Shown one piece after another: positions 23,990 to 36,394 of a stretch of 64,000 nt of DNA (positions are counted from its first letter, which is position 1; each line of letters begins with the position of its first letter). The notes under the pieces are model-generated. The model searched no databases. It had not been told where the DNA came from and saw nothing but the letters and a program-made list of their open reading frames with translations. The position numbers and the translations under genes were made by a program. Origin of the DNA: Lichenostomus cassidix (Eukaryota > Chordata > Aves > Passeriformes > Meliphagidae); NCBI GenBank assembly GCA_008360975.2, contig CM039211.1, positions 24,546,558 to 24,610,557 of the forward strand, written 5' to 3'.

Positions 23990-26657
23990 TTCCCAATATG
24001 TTCCAAATTTTTACTTTAAAAATTTATTAGGAATGTTTGTCAGCTTTTTGCCATTAGTTTTAAAGTTCTTTGATTCAAAATATATTTGAAGGCTACAGAA
24101 ACAAGCACAAAACACCCTGCAATGGAACAATAGGAACTAACATTTTGTGAAAGATTTCTGCCTACTTTATTTTGTGTATGTGCAGAGAGGATGCTACCCT
24201 CACATTCTGTGAGGTAGATAATGCTCCTCTTCAGTCAGAGGGCACTTAACAGCCTTACTAGGAAGTCTAAAAATGTTAACAATCCTCTTAGGATTTACTC
24301 ATTGTTTTTTATTCTGTTTTGCTCTTTCCCAAGGTGGAGTACAGATTCAGAAAACATTTCATGGATCATGTTAACTACAGGAGAGAACAAGATATTTAAT
24401 TCCCAGTAACTTCCCGGTAAATGACTTAATAATGGATAGTTCTACATGACTTCTGGCCTTTTACCAGCACCTTTTCCTATTAAGTGAAATAGAGTTTTGC
24501 TACCAGGAAAAGCTGTCTGGACTCATGGTTCATTTTTCTATGAAGGAGTGAAAAAATAGCTTTAATTGTAAAAACTTACATTGCAAACTACATTCACCAT
24601 CTCTTTTAATGTTACCAAATATCCAAAAGTTGGAACTTTAAAATAATAAGACTTTGCTGAATTAATGGACCTTTCAGCTTTACTACACAAAAGTTCCTCT
24701 GGTAGCATATAAGAAAACTGGGTGACTATTTAGTATTCTTTTACAGTCTGTGAGAGTGGCTGCCCATGTGATAGAAGTGCAAAAAAGACAACTAACATGG
24801 TAGAAAATAAATAGTGTTGTGAACATTTTTGGTTGTAAAATTATGTGCTTCCTCTAGGCATCCTAATAGATCTCTGTGGTTTTTTGGGTTGTGGTTTTTT
24901 TTTTTTTTGATGAATTTAATCAAACTCTAGGAGTGAGAAAACACTCAGACTTTCAGATTGGCATATATTAAAATCAATTTGTCTTTGGAAGGAGCCACAT
25001 ATTTCCAAGAACTCTCTTTCCAGGCTCAGAAGTTATGAAAGCTTTCAAAATTTAAATTAGTAGGTATATGGGTTTGAATGGTACATCAAAATTATGTGAC
25101 ACAATTCCTTTTAACGAGTCACTACCTGCTCTGACCCCCACTTGTCTGAAGATAAGTGCGTAAATGCAGAAAAAGCTATCCAAGGTTGCATTTTTATGCA
25201 CAGTTGATCGCTTTTCTGTTTTTCTTAGACTGTTTTGCAGTCATTCATAGCAGACAATTTCACAACATGCACAGGTTTGTTGTTCTCACATATGAGTAAG
25301 ATTGTCTGTGTGATTTTGGAGAACAAAGTAACACTGATGGGCTGTGTCAGAAAGAATAGTTGAAAATAATTACAGATTTTTGACAAAGCCAAACATTTTA
25401 AAATCTTGTGCCATGATCTAGTTTTCATACAGCACAACCTGCTTTAGCAAAACCAGGGACTTGGCTCTTTTGAAGATAAGTATTCATTCCATCAGCCTGT
25501 GAAAGTAAAATAAATACATGAATTTTTCACACAATCATTTTTTCCCCCTGGTTATAACTTTCTTGTGCTCACCTGCATAACCCCTTCCTTGTCCAGTTTT
25601 CTTGTCTTTGTCAAAAGTCTACTTTTTCTGCAGTATATGCACTGAATCAAGATGACTTGTATTTGACCAGTTATTCTCTTTCTCCCCTGTCCACTTGCTG
25701 CTCTCTTGAAAATATTTCATTATGGAGCAGAGATGCTTCTTTTTATTTGAAAATATATTGTGGGTGTTAATGCTTATAAGTAATAGCGATGGATATAATG
25801 TTCTCATTTAAATGAAATCTGAGAGGTTTAACATTTTCTGCCCACAAAAATAGACTCACAGATATTTTGTCCAATAAGTTGAAAATAACCCAGCATAAAA
25901 TTAAATTTTCTTTATTTCAGCTTTTTCTCCAGTTTCTGTATTTTTTCTCTACAACAATAAAGAAAAAATAATGGAAAATAGTGGAAGAAATTAAGAAAAG
26001 GAAAATTAAAATTGCTGAATCTTACTTTTGGACCTTCTCCAAGATGCAATGAACAATATTTATTTTATTTAAATCTATAAATAATTGTGAATTTTGAAGA
26101 GACTATTCACCCAGCTGTTTGCAGCTACTAATAAATAACAGCTCAGTAACAATTTGTGGTGTTTTTAAATTACCACAGAGAGAAGGAGGAAGAAATACCT
26201 ATTCTGCATGTTTCTGGCTTAGTGCCTATTGAAACTACCTTTTAATGTTGACACTGCACTACAAAGATTCATTAGAACGTCTATGTCTTTCATTTACTTC
26301 CTCGTTACTATTTTGCAAAGTTATGAAAGTTTTGGTGTTTAATGTGTTCAAGCATATTCAACGTTCCTAAACGTTCAGAGTATCAAGAATTAAATATTTG
26401 TGTGAACATGAATGAAATCATGTGCATTGCTATGTATCTGCTAAAATTTTTGTGTGCTCTTTCATGTGTGGGCTGAGAAACTGTGTATGATGACCTGTTC
26501 AACAGTTTTACTTATTGTGAAATGTTCGGCATTGTCTTTAGCAGAGGCTCGTGGGAAAAGGAGGAAAACACGTCTCTTTGACAGCTACAGTGCAAGGGCC
26601 AAAGGCAAGTCAAATTCAAATGAATCACCCTTCAAATTAAATATAAGAAAACTTTAG

Positions 26658-26676
26658 ATATATATATATATATATA
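26658..26676. repeat. (AT)n microsatellite
   Basis: About nine uninterrupted AT units between ACTTTAG and AAGAG. Confidence 0.9.
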
Positions 26677-28040
26677 AGAGTACTGCAACTACATTTGAAA
26701 GGTAAGGACAAAGAAATGCTGCAGCTGCCTGCCTGAAATATGTGCAGAGCTGTAACTTGGTTCCTTATGAACATCTGTCATGAAAGGCACAGAGAAGAAG
26801 AACACCTCCAGGGACACAGATTAAATGGCCCCCTGAGATGCTGCTCAACCCCAACACTCAATTACTGAAACAGGGATTTGCAAATAAAATCAGCTACTTG
26901 CTTATATTCTCATGATCTCCATCATACACCCAGCTCTTAACATTTTCTTCTTTCTGATGTTTGCAGTAATGAGAGTGAGAGTGTATGCTGCTGTTTGTTC
27001 TAGTAAAGCTCAGCAGAAATTACAAAAATATGTAATTTTCTCCATTTTAGCATGTATGTACAGTATTTTCTTGCCCATTTAGCTTTGATTGGTAATGTTC
27101 ATCAATACCTCGAGGAATCCATTAAAACTGGAATTTCCTGTTCTTATTAATTTATAAAATACATTAAATAGGATATATTGGTTTGAGAAATCTATATGCA
27201 CAGTGTATGAATGCCTGATTTCTCTTTCTGTTTTAGATGGAGCAGGCTATTTTTCAACAAATAGTTTGATTTCTCTGTTTATTGTTCACCTTTCTAAAAA
27301 GAAACAACAGTACTTTCAGAAATAAAAAAACTTCCATTCTATTTCAGTGCTTTGCCTCTCAGTGTCTCTTCTCCAGATCACCTAGGAACAAAGTTTTTTA
27401 AAAAACGTGATTTCTTGTTGGCCATCTTGAGAAAGGATCACTGCCTATTCCAAAATATTCCTTACTCCCAGTAATTGCTACACCCAAAGAAGGAAGCAAG
27501 AAAAGAATAGATGAAATTTGACTTCAGAGTAGTCTCATGATGAAGAGAACATATTTTCTTTCAAATAGAGTTACATTACTTTGTAGCCAATGGCCAAAAA
27601 TGGAAGTTTTGCCCAGCTCTTCAGTGTGTCCACTTTCTTCTTCATTGTCCCTTCTCCACACACATTTTTCATGTGGTCCTAATGGCAGTGGCAGAAGGGT
27701 GCCAGTGATACCAGTAAAGGCATTGAGATCAAAATATTCAGAAAAATTCACCCTTTCCTGGTGCTGCAAATGCTCACCCTGAAGTTTCACATCACCTTTT
27801 CTTTTAAAATGGCTCTGCATCAGCTACAGGATGGCAGTAATTCCTGAGCACAACCATTTTCCAAGCAGATCAGAGGAGTCACCTAAGGAAGTGAATCTTA
27901 AAGGTTATAAAATTGTCTCTGAAGGATAAGGATATTGATAAAAGTGATGGCAAGTATATTTACGTAATTTTAAAATATAAGATAATATAATAAAAATCAT
28001 TTTATGGAGCAAGTGTGTGTAACAAAGAATTTACCACTTG

Positions 28041-28086
28041 ACCAACACCAGCTTCAGAAACACCAGCTTTCCAAACACCAGCTTCA
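28041..28086. repeat. Short imperfect tandem repeat, three copies
   Basis: Three copies of an about 15-base unit built on AACACCAGCTT. In one frame they read as repeated Asn-Thr-Ser-Phe, which is a by-product of the repeat rather than evidence of a protein. Confidence 0.75.
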
Positions 28087-29490
28087 CAGCGGTCAGGGTT
28101 CAAGCACATAAGCAGGTGTTTGGTTGCCAGAAATTAATGTGGGAAAGGAAGGAAAACCAGATGTGTAGCTCAGCCAGGATGCAATGTCCCAGCTCTCAGG
28201 GATGTGATAAAATGACATGAGTAAGGTGTAGAAGGTGGGCAAAAGGTGGTGTGGAGAAGACAGAAGGGCAGGGAATCTTCTAGGAAAAGGCCACCTGTTG
28301 TTTGAGGGCTAGTGGTTCTGGAAAGTCACTCCTGTGATTCAAAACGAGAGGATTAGAAGACAAAAATGTGACCGCTGAATTTGGCCTAGAAACTTGGTTT
28401 GCACCCTGCATGGGGGCTCCTCAAAGTAAAGTCCTCTTTGGTGCAGGATGTGGGATTCACAGCACACACTGCAGGGCTAGATCCCCTCTGTGCATTTTTG
28501 GGGTCGGTGGGTGGACTGACCAGCCAGAGACACCTCTGGAGGGACATTTTTACTCTTACTCTTGATTTTGGAAGTGGGGAGGTAAAAAAGGGCAATATCA
28601 GATGAACTCCTGAAAATAGGAGAGAGAGGACACCTGACAAGTGAGGTATTTCTAATCAGATTTCTTCCCTTGGCACCTCATACACAAAGGAAGAATACAT
28701 ATGGCAACTTTTCACCACCCTTTACCAGCAAATCATACAGGTAATTGTCCCACCTGAAGAACAATTTCCCTTCTTCCAAATTCCCTGGCAGATTGCAAAC
28801 AACTCCTGGCGCAGATAGAGCACAGATATAAAACTGTGCAAGCAAATACTCCTGTGAGGCAAAATTCAAGGTAAGGCAGTGTCTCCTGCGTGCACTTCAA
28901 AGAAGTGAGAAACAAAGCTATCCTTCCCTCTCCCATCTGCATACACATTGCATGGAAACAGAGCAAAGCTGTTTATCCCCATTCAGTGTCAAAGGGAAAT
29001 TTGGATAAATCAAATGATGCTGCTAAGTGGTGAGATAATGGCTTTCTGTTAATAATGAGACTAACATTGATGATGTGAAACAGTAACATGAAATTGTTTA
29101 ACAGGTACGTGGAAAATAGCAAAATGCCTGGAAAAAATAGCCTAGTACAAAAACAAACCAGTGTATTTATACTACGCTAAAAGAAACTTTTAACTTCCCA
29201 GACAGACAAAGGCACAGTTTTATAACCTTAAAATCTCTAGACCTAATCAATGTAAGTATCTTCTGGATTAACCTGTCTATTGTTTTGCTGAAGAAAGGAT
29301 GAAGAGGAGAAAGAGTTCATTAGTGCAGCTATGAAGAAAAATTTGGCACCCCACAGTGGTAATGAGAAGTACCAGGTGAGGGAAGTTTCTAGGTACAGGC
29401 AGGAGTATCTAGGTATGTCATCTAGCCCATTTCTTATATTTTTTGGAGGGAGTTCATTGCAAAATCTCCCACTGTTTCACTTGCACACAG

Positions 29491-29590
29491 TGTCATAAAA
29501 TAATTCACTCTAGAGACAATCTCTGGGAGTCTCTAGTCCAGCCTCCTGCCCAAAGAAGGCCTAACCTCCATGTCAGACCACAAATTCCCA
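29491..29590 (-). mobile_element. CR1 LINE 3'-end fragment, antisense
   Basis: The plus strand reads GTCATAAAATAATTCACTC, then CTCTAGTCCAGCCTCCTGCC and CAAAGAAGGCCTAACCTCC. This matches the reverse complement of a CR1 subfamily 3' region (CTAGTCCAACCTCCTGCCC, then AAAGCAGGGCTAAC). It is short, diverged, 5'-truncated and non-coding. Confidence 0.7.
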
Positions 29591-31213
29591 CCAAGTTTTG
29601 ATACAAACAGAGCTGTGTGTGTGAAGCAGACACCTGTCTGGAGAAGGTGAAACCCAAGCTACTTTTACTTACTTCTCTATGTGTTTGCCCAGAAGCATAT
29701 TTAAGATATCTCTTAAGTTAAGATATCTCTTAAGTTAGTATGTGGTTTTTTCCCTTTGCTGATGTTCTTCAGCCGTTTTGACAAATATAGCTCAAGAATA
29801 CTGAGTGATGAAAGGTATCTTTTCCCAAAGAAATATCTTTTCAATAACTTGAAAATTTACTTCAAGAACATTTATGTGGTAAAGAGTTTGTGTAAGGTCC
29901 TTCAGCTTAGATTGGTATGAGAAGTCTACAACTACATATTCAGGGGAAAGGGGAAAGAGAAGGAATAATATTGCAGCAATTGAGCACAAGACATTTTTAC
30001 CTACTTAATAATTTCCAGTGTCTAGTAAAATATTAGTTTGAATTGCTTGTTTGGAAAAGGGTTGTTATTTTACTGAAAACTTAAATTGAAAAGATGATGT
30101 GCTCTCAAAGTCAATTTTCATTAATTTCCATTGCAATTTTCTGCACTGTCTTTCTTCTCTCAAAAGACAAACCTTTCCTTACCAAAACCAGCATCATTAG
30201 CTCTACAGAGATTTCTCTTTTGTGCACCTTTTAAGGAGGAATTCAGCTATTAAATGTTAAAAGAAAGGCTGCCTTGCACTCCACTTGCCACCTGCATCAC
30301 ACCAAACAGAACTGGCTGTCATGATTAAAAGTCAGTTTAGTTTTACACTTTCAGAGCAGTCTGATGGCTATTAAAAAGGTGTTCAATACACAAGGCTTCA
30401 GGATAAAGACATATGTACCAAAGAACTGCAACAAGTGCCATTTGTCATTTTCCCATTTTGGCATTTGTGCATGCTGTCTTTGGCACTGGTCCTCCAGATG
30501 TACAGCCTGCAGAGGAGGCTTGAGTACATTATATAAACCAGATAGACTGTTACATGCCCCTGCAAAGCAATATGAAGGTAAGATTGCAGCAAACATAAGC
30601 CTATCACCCTAGATAGAAAACATGATAACCAAAGAAATTAAAAACACCAACACAGGACTTTGTGTCAATTTTGTGCTTACAGAATTTCTAAGGACTCCTT
30701 AATATGTCCAGATACTGTAGTTTCTAACTTGTGTGAAAACCCTCACTATTCTGCATTATTACTATTACCACTGCTTGATTAAAATTTGTGCAGAATAAAT
30801 TTACTCTGTGGCTCTGCAGGCATATCCAGGTAGCACCAGAATTACTTTATTGTTCCAAAATAAATTTTCCTGTGAGCACAGCACAGTCCATGATAGCACA
30901 AAACCACTGCATTCTGCTGAAGTGTCACATTGACTACAGTGGTGTCAGGTTTTGAGGCAAGGGAGTGCAAAGTGAAGGAAGAAATGCTTTTTCATCCCTC
31001 CCCTCTGCTGAGGGCATATTTGAAGGGAAAAACACCCAAATGTATCAGGCCACAACAAAAGCAAAATACTATTTATGGTGCCACTATTAATTCTTAGTTC
31101 CATGAAACAGCAATTCAACTGCCAGACATCCAATATGGTCCATTTCATCATCAGTTGCTTTCCCTGAAGTTTTGTGCTGTTTTTTAAAACTTCCCAACAG
31201 ATTTCTCCAGGCC
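29591..31213. other. Unique non-coding sequence with a possible exon
   Basis: Contains a 17-bp tandem duplication (29701-29734) and a candidate plus-strand exon bounded by splice-like sites at 30498-30577 (see findings). No classified repeat was recognised. Confidence 0.5.
29701..29734. repeat. Perfect tandem duplication, 17-bp unit x2
   Basis: TTAAGATATCTCTTAAG is repeated exactly at 29701-29717 and 29718-29734. Each unit contains the palindrome AGATATCT. The absence of differences suggests a recent event. Confidence 0.95.
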
Positions 31214-31338
31214 TGTCATGGTCTAATCCCAGCCAGAAACCAAGCTGGGATGGTGGAGAAAAACAGAAGGATAAAAGCTAGAAAAACACATGGATTGAGA
31301 TAAAGACAGTTTAATAGGGACACCAAAAGCCATGCTTA
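31214..31338 (-). mobile_element. ERV LTR fragment, antisense, truncated
   Basis: The plus strand starts TGTCATGGTCTAATCCCAGC and continues through GGATGGTGGAGAAAAACAGAAGG, ATGGATTGAGATAAAGACAG and TTTAATAGGGACACCAAAAGCC. This is the reverse complement of the 3' end (R-U5) of a very common bird LTR, the same family as the more complete copy at 57370-57898. The U3 and promoter part is missing. There are no retroviral genes. Confidence 0.75.
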
Positions 31339-33229
31339 TGATTTTCTAGGGACAGACATCTTCAAAAAATCATAACATGAAAGAGTGGTGGTTTTATTGT
31401 GTTTTCAGCCTTGATTTCAGTTCACTAATTGTCACAAAAATAAATCCCTAAAAATGATTGTGTGTGACAGCTTCCATATTTGTTCTGTTTCAATGTTCTT
31501 TCATATTTAATTTGCTCAATTTAAAAGCTAGAAGATGCATTTCCCTGCTGTCAGACAGCAAACTCAGCTGGGGACCTGAAAGATCCAGCTGAGCTCTTTT
31601 TACTTCTGAAGATGTCTGGAGGTACAAACTTGGCAGCTTGGAGTCGACTGACAATTCAGTTGATGACGAGTAGGGTGGGGTGACACCCTGCTCATTAGCT
31701 TGTTCTTCTGGTGATATTTTTGCACTAGGGTACTGCAGAGATTGGAAGCTATAAAAATACAGTTTTTCTTCAGTTTATTCTTAACCAGTGATGTCCACTG
31801 ACAGTTATCTGCTTCTTGTTAATGAATTTGTCCTGACTGGAGTTTTTAGTTTGAGTGTTTTGAGGTCAGAAAACCACTGCAGAAGCACTAATTACATGAG
31901 TGTATTGATGGTATCTCTTGTACTTGCAGTGCTTTGGTATCTCAGAGGATTTTTGAAAATTATTATCCTCTGTTCATTCATGCCTCACGTCCCTGCTGTG
32001 GTACTGTGTCTGCTGGATGCTTCAGCTCCTTTTGAAGGTGCTCAGCATGGTCATCAGGATAAGCATAAAAAGACATGTAATTCCCATCAGTTCTGGTCAA
32101 CGTGGCACACTATTTTTTTGACATCAAACTGCATTTATGAAATCATTATCTTTTTGTCATTTCAGACATGGCTATGAAATTTTTTATCATTGGGAACTTG
32201 AGAACTAATAAAAATGGAAGAATAGGTAAAATGTGTGTGTTTCATCAGTTATATCACTAGTTTTGAAGAGTATTTTATGATGTGCTAAATGTGGAGTTAC
32301 AGTAGACTAATTCAGGAAGAACATGCACCTAGGTCCTTCTTTATGGAGAGATCATCATGTATTCCAGAAGCTTTAAAGCCTAAGGAAGGAAGCCTAGGAA
32401 ACACAGCAATAAACCCAGGACAGAAGCCACAAAAGAGTTTACTTATGCTCTCAATCCAGGGCTCTCAAAATGGCTGAATTTGAATGGTAGTACTGAGATA
32501 TACCAAAAATTCATCCCTGCAGGGGTCTGAACACCCTCAGTAATTCTGTGGTCTGAGTAATGGGTGGTTTTAAACATACCTTTGAATATGTTGCATGTTT
32601 TCTGTCCAAATATGGAATTTAAGCACAGACAATAACTCATGGAAGGAATAGTTTTCTGCTTCACATTTTTTGTATAGCTCCCCTGTAGTTTACATCATTT
32701 TTGTAATGAATAGCACATTTTGTTGTGAAGATTATTTTCATGTCCCTGATTAAGAATAAAAATGGATGGGATAAATATAAATCTTATTATGAGGTTTCAG
32801 AAGAAAGAAAAAGAAGAAAACAGAGCATTTAATATGCCATGATTTTTTGTAATTTTGTTTTTTCCCCATTAAAAATTCTTAGACTCTGTTGCACAAACAA
32901 ATATAAGTCTTTTATCCTGTTATGAAAGACCTGGTTACCTCGTTTGAAATTTGTGACATTCATTTTCTTTTTCAATTTAGCCTTGCCTTTTTATCTGTTA
33001 GTTGAGTGGCAAAAAAAGTAGAAATATCATTAACAATTTACTATACAGTTGTATAAGGACTGTTTATGCAGCCTTTTATGCAATTACATAAACACTTCCA
33101 ATGAAATGAAGGAAAATACATATCCTGAGAAAGAAGGATGAGGTGTGTGAATCATAATGTGACAACAGATAGTTTCAAATGCTTTCATTGTAAAACAACC
33201 TCATACCTCTAAATATTATTTTTCCATCT

Positions 33230-33740
33230 CCCTGTGCTAGGCCTGAATTAAATTAATTTTGTGCAAGTATTAAAATGTGCATCCTTGGCTTTGCTTAGTA
33301 CACTCCAGGATATTTACAAAATTCATCTGCTAATACACTAAATTCATTAATACAGCCAATATGTCTGTTAAATAAGGTGTTTGGGAAATATGTGATCACT
33401 TTTTTGCGACAATATTCCATGTAGAAGGTCCTTTCACGAGGGTCCAGCACACTTCAGGCCTGTAAATTATTAATGCACCTTCTATCTCATTAGCTGTACA
33501 TTATGTAAGCGGCTAACTCTAGTTTCATTAAAATAGCAAATGGTTAAAGGAGGGGGTGAAACATTATTGTGTCTTTGCAATTAAATTGGTTTTGTAAGAA
33601 AGGTAGAAGCTCACAGTTTCACCATTTCTTGGGCTGTAATTTAAAAGAACTGTACAAAATGCAGACTGATGAATAATTCATGCTTCATTTATTAGCCTGG
33701 TAACCCTATTGCTGGCCTCATAAAAATGAGGATAATAATT
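33230..33740. promoter_or_regulatory. Candidate conserved non-coding element (enhancer-like)
   Basis: A repeat-free block dense in homeodomain-type cores: AAATTAATTTTG, AAATTATTAATGC, CTCATTAGC, TTCATTAAAATAG, GCAATTAAATTGG and TGAATAATTCATGC. CpG-containing words not expected in decayed AT-rich DNA also survive (TTTTTGCGAC, TTTCACGAGG, TAAGCGGC). This texture is typical of deeply conserved vertebrate developmental enhancers. It is a judgement from pattern only. Borders and function are unknown. Confidence 0.35.
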
Positions 33741-34626
33741 TTTCCTTTTTCAAGAGGCGCTGGAGAACTGTGCGCATGTGTATGCACATGCACATGTTTT
33801 TTGTGCTCATGTATCTCAGTGTATGTTTGTGTATGAATACTTTGATCAAAAAGGAAGGCTCTCTAATAATTTCTACTGTACAACACAGGCACAAAAAACA
33901 TTGTGGCTGGAAGACCTCATCAGCAATAAGGACCACAATGCTGAAGCTCATCAGTATGAGACAAGTTTTCTCATGGGCTGGCATTTCCACACAGGCACTG
34001 AAGAACAGCTCAGCCCCAGATCATCCTGCTTGAAGCACAAAAGCCACCTAGTTATCCTTGCTTACTCTACCATAAATATGGGAACAAATCCAACAAATAC
34101 CTTCCTGAAAGCAGCAGATAAAAGTAAAATGGAAGATGCATATTTCTTTGTTCTTCCCTGGGTTGTGTGCACCAAAATTGTGAATTTGCTTTCTGAAGGC
34201 AAAAGAATTGTTACTGAAGGAAGTTTTCCTGAAAATTCTTTAAGTATGGAAAACATTATAAAAATATACAGAAATTTAAATACAATCCAGTTTCCTCATA
34301 TGGAAACAGCTGACAACCTCATCAATATCTAACCTATATGCTTCAGTCAAAAATGGCACTTTGAATAAAGCAAATCCTCTTGCTGATCTAATTCAATTGC
34401 AACACCATTCTGTGTAGCAAGAAAAACGAAAAAGACTGAATATGACTGAACAGGATGTTTTGAACTTTTTTGTTCCAGGTGACTGTATTAAGTCAAAAAG
34501 AACCAGATGACAATGATTCAATATCATTTAAATTAAACATTTTTATTATACTGAAGTGTTTTTTTTTTTTTCTCTTACTGTTTGATTTTACAGAAAATTT
34601 CTCACCTCCTGGCTTCATAGCTACTT

Positions 34627-34687
34627 TTACCTGCTGCATACACAACATATTATTACCTGCTGCATACACAACATATTATTACCTGCC
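34627..34687. repeat. Tandem duplication, 26-bp unit x2.3
   Basis: A 26-base unit starting TTACCTGCTGCATACAC is repeated without change at 34627-34652 and 34653-34678, followed by nine more bases of a third copy (the last base differs from the next unit base or leads into flank). Identity indicates a young expansion. Confidence 0.92.
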
Positions 34688-36394
34688 AACCTAGGGAAAA
34701 GCTGCTCTTGAACTTCTTGTAAATAAACATGCTTATGATGTTGTTTCATTATTACAATAATTAAAACACAGCTAAAATGAGAATCTTTATTGAAAGCAGT
34801 TAAAAGTAGATTTCAAGGGAAACTTCCAGTTAACTATTCTTTCAAAGCATATGTCAAAACCTGCATGTGAAAAAAATGGGTTTGTTTTATAGGAGAACGT
34901 GGCCAGCAACCCTTCACCTACAAGTGCAGTAATCATAATAATTACTGAGCATAGAGAGATTGCTTCCTTGTGTCAGCAAAAATGTCACCATTGGTACCCT
35001 TTCTCAAGTGTTGAAGCCACTGTGACATCTGTATTTCATCCCACAATATGTGCCTTGCATATGTTGCTTCATTTTGTTATATTCTCTTTATTAAAAAAAT
35101 GACTTTAAAAAAAATCCAACCCTTTTTAGGCTAAAAGTTCAAAAACTGAAGACAGACTATTTTGGCAGGAGTGATACTGATGAGAATTAATTGTCCTAAC
35201 ATGGTTTTTCAGTAAAGAGTCTGTAGTCCCCTCGGGTTTTCTGCAAAAGGCATGCTCTGATCAAAGAGCTGAGATCACCAGTACTCCATCCTGCAAAACC
35301 CTGGGAAAACACTTCAGACTTGGCGTACCCACCCACAGTTCCATGGGACCGTGAAAGCTTCCAACATTAAGCCAAATCTATGCTTTAATGCAGTTTTCTG
35401 GGTACATTTACCCTTTGGGTCATCCCCAAGGCATCCTTCCCCAAACCACACAGTGCTCAACGGTTTCTTAAAGATGTCTTCTCTTTATTTCAGGGAGGCT
35501 GGAGCTTTACCTGGTTCTGTGTATGGCTAACCTGTGCCCAGAAGGATCCTGATCAATTGCAAGTCAATGAGCTAAAGTGCTGAAAAGGGCAGAAAGAAGC
35601 CACTAGTTTTCAGTCAGCCTGCAACATCAGCAGTCTTTTACCATTCCTCAAACACTTAGCAATTTATAGTCAACTGCTTCAGAAGCCCCATCTTTAAACA
35701 AACTCTGCTAGCTGGCTGCTGTGGGATACAAGACTTCCCTGCCAGTCTATGATGGGGAATGTGGAAGGAGTGTCTACCACTGCCCTGTTGTGAGTGACGA
35801 GCCTTTAATTTGAAATTTGGCTAAAATTTATTTGCTTCATTGTTGTTTGGATGCATTTTTACGTTTGAAGAAATTAAGTGTGTTTGAAGGGCTAGCAGAT
35901 CTTTTGACACAGCACAGCTCAATTTAAAGTGACACATGCAAAATCAGGAAAACCTCCTGTGTCTGTATCATGGATGCTACAGCACAGTTTGAAGATAAAA
36001 TTTTTGGGAACATTTAAGAGGAAAAGGAAAAAGGGATTGGACAAAATCAGATAAAATTTGCAGGTAGGAGGGACCACTGGTTTCATGGCAAAGGGAAATC
36101 TGATGTATCTAGTATCTACTTTTAATTAGAACTCCCTTCACCTAGCTTCCAGCTTTCTCAGGAAATTTTGATTGATCTGTATATTTCCACTGCGGAAGTG
36201 CTGAGCATGAAAAAGTCTTACATGTCTGTAGTGATACCAATGGGGAGCGTGATGAGTGATGCCCACTCTGCTCTGCCAGGCACTGGCTCTTTGGAAGCTT
36301 ATATTATGAGATAATCTGTAGCCCAGCTCCATGGTGGATTTCAAGCCTAGATGGCAAATTTTTATTTCACTGTCCGTTCTGGCAGTTATTGTAT

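Larger units (their letters stand above)
23413..24038 (+). mobile_element. Solo ERV LTR with complete promoter and poly(A) signal
   Basis: LTR organisation is visible in order. A U3-like region carries three diverged copies of a 26-bp motif (23519-23544, 23659-23684, 23722-23747; shared core ATACACCCC then AATCAATA). Two GC boxes follow (GGGCGG at 23890-23895, GGGCGGG at 23902-23908), then TATAAAA at 23911-23917 and AATAAA at 23984-23989, only 67 bases after the TATA box, implying a short R region. Starting the element at TGTGTT (23413) leaves GTCAGC on both outer sides (23407-23412, 24039-24044), which would be a 6-bp duplication as in ERVK-class elements. The right terminus lacks the expected CA, so the borders are tentative. 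No retroviral genes flank it. Family name unknown. Confidence 0.6.
24039..29490. other. Unique AT-rich non-coding sequence
   Basis: No gene is supported. It contains a T14 run (24895-24908), an (AT)n microsatellite (26658-26676) and a threefold short repeat at 28041-28086. The 67-codon frame at 26454-26657 contains a basic stretch after a TTTAG that could be a splice acceptor, but nothing recognisable. Confidence 0.55.
31339..36394. other. Unique AT-rich non-coding sequence
   Basis: No gene or classified transposon was recognised. It includes the candidate conserved element at 33230-33740 and a 26-bp tandem duplication at 34627-34687. The 184-codon plus frame at 33778-34332 opens at GTG, not ATG, and matches no family I know. 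At 35481-35497 a stretch ending TTTATTTCAG resembles a splice acceptor followed by 29 open codons, with no good donor. Confidence 0.5.

Noticed and set aside
25560..25640. Minus-strand exon ending CAG|GTGAGC near 25568
   Set aside because: Good donor, but no acceptor and stops close upstream. Donor-like words of this quality recur by chance in the window.
28041..28086. CRISPR-like array
   Set aside because: Repeats are about 15 bases, imperfect and without spacers, and the genome is vertebrate.
31788..32177. 129-codon plus-strand frame with hydrophobic stretches
   Set aside because: Length is within chance expectation for AT-rich DNA, and there is no signal-peptide-like start or known domain.
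33778..34332. 184-codon plus-strand open frame
   Set aside because: The frame begins with GTG, its first ATG is far inside, no domain is recognisable, and one frame of this length is not surprising in 64 kb.
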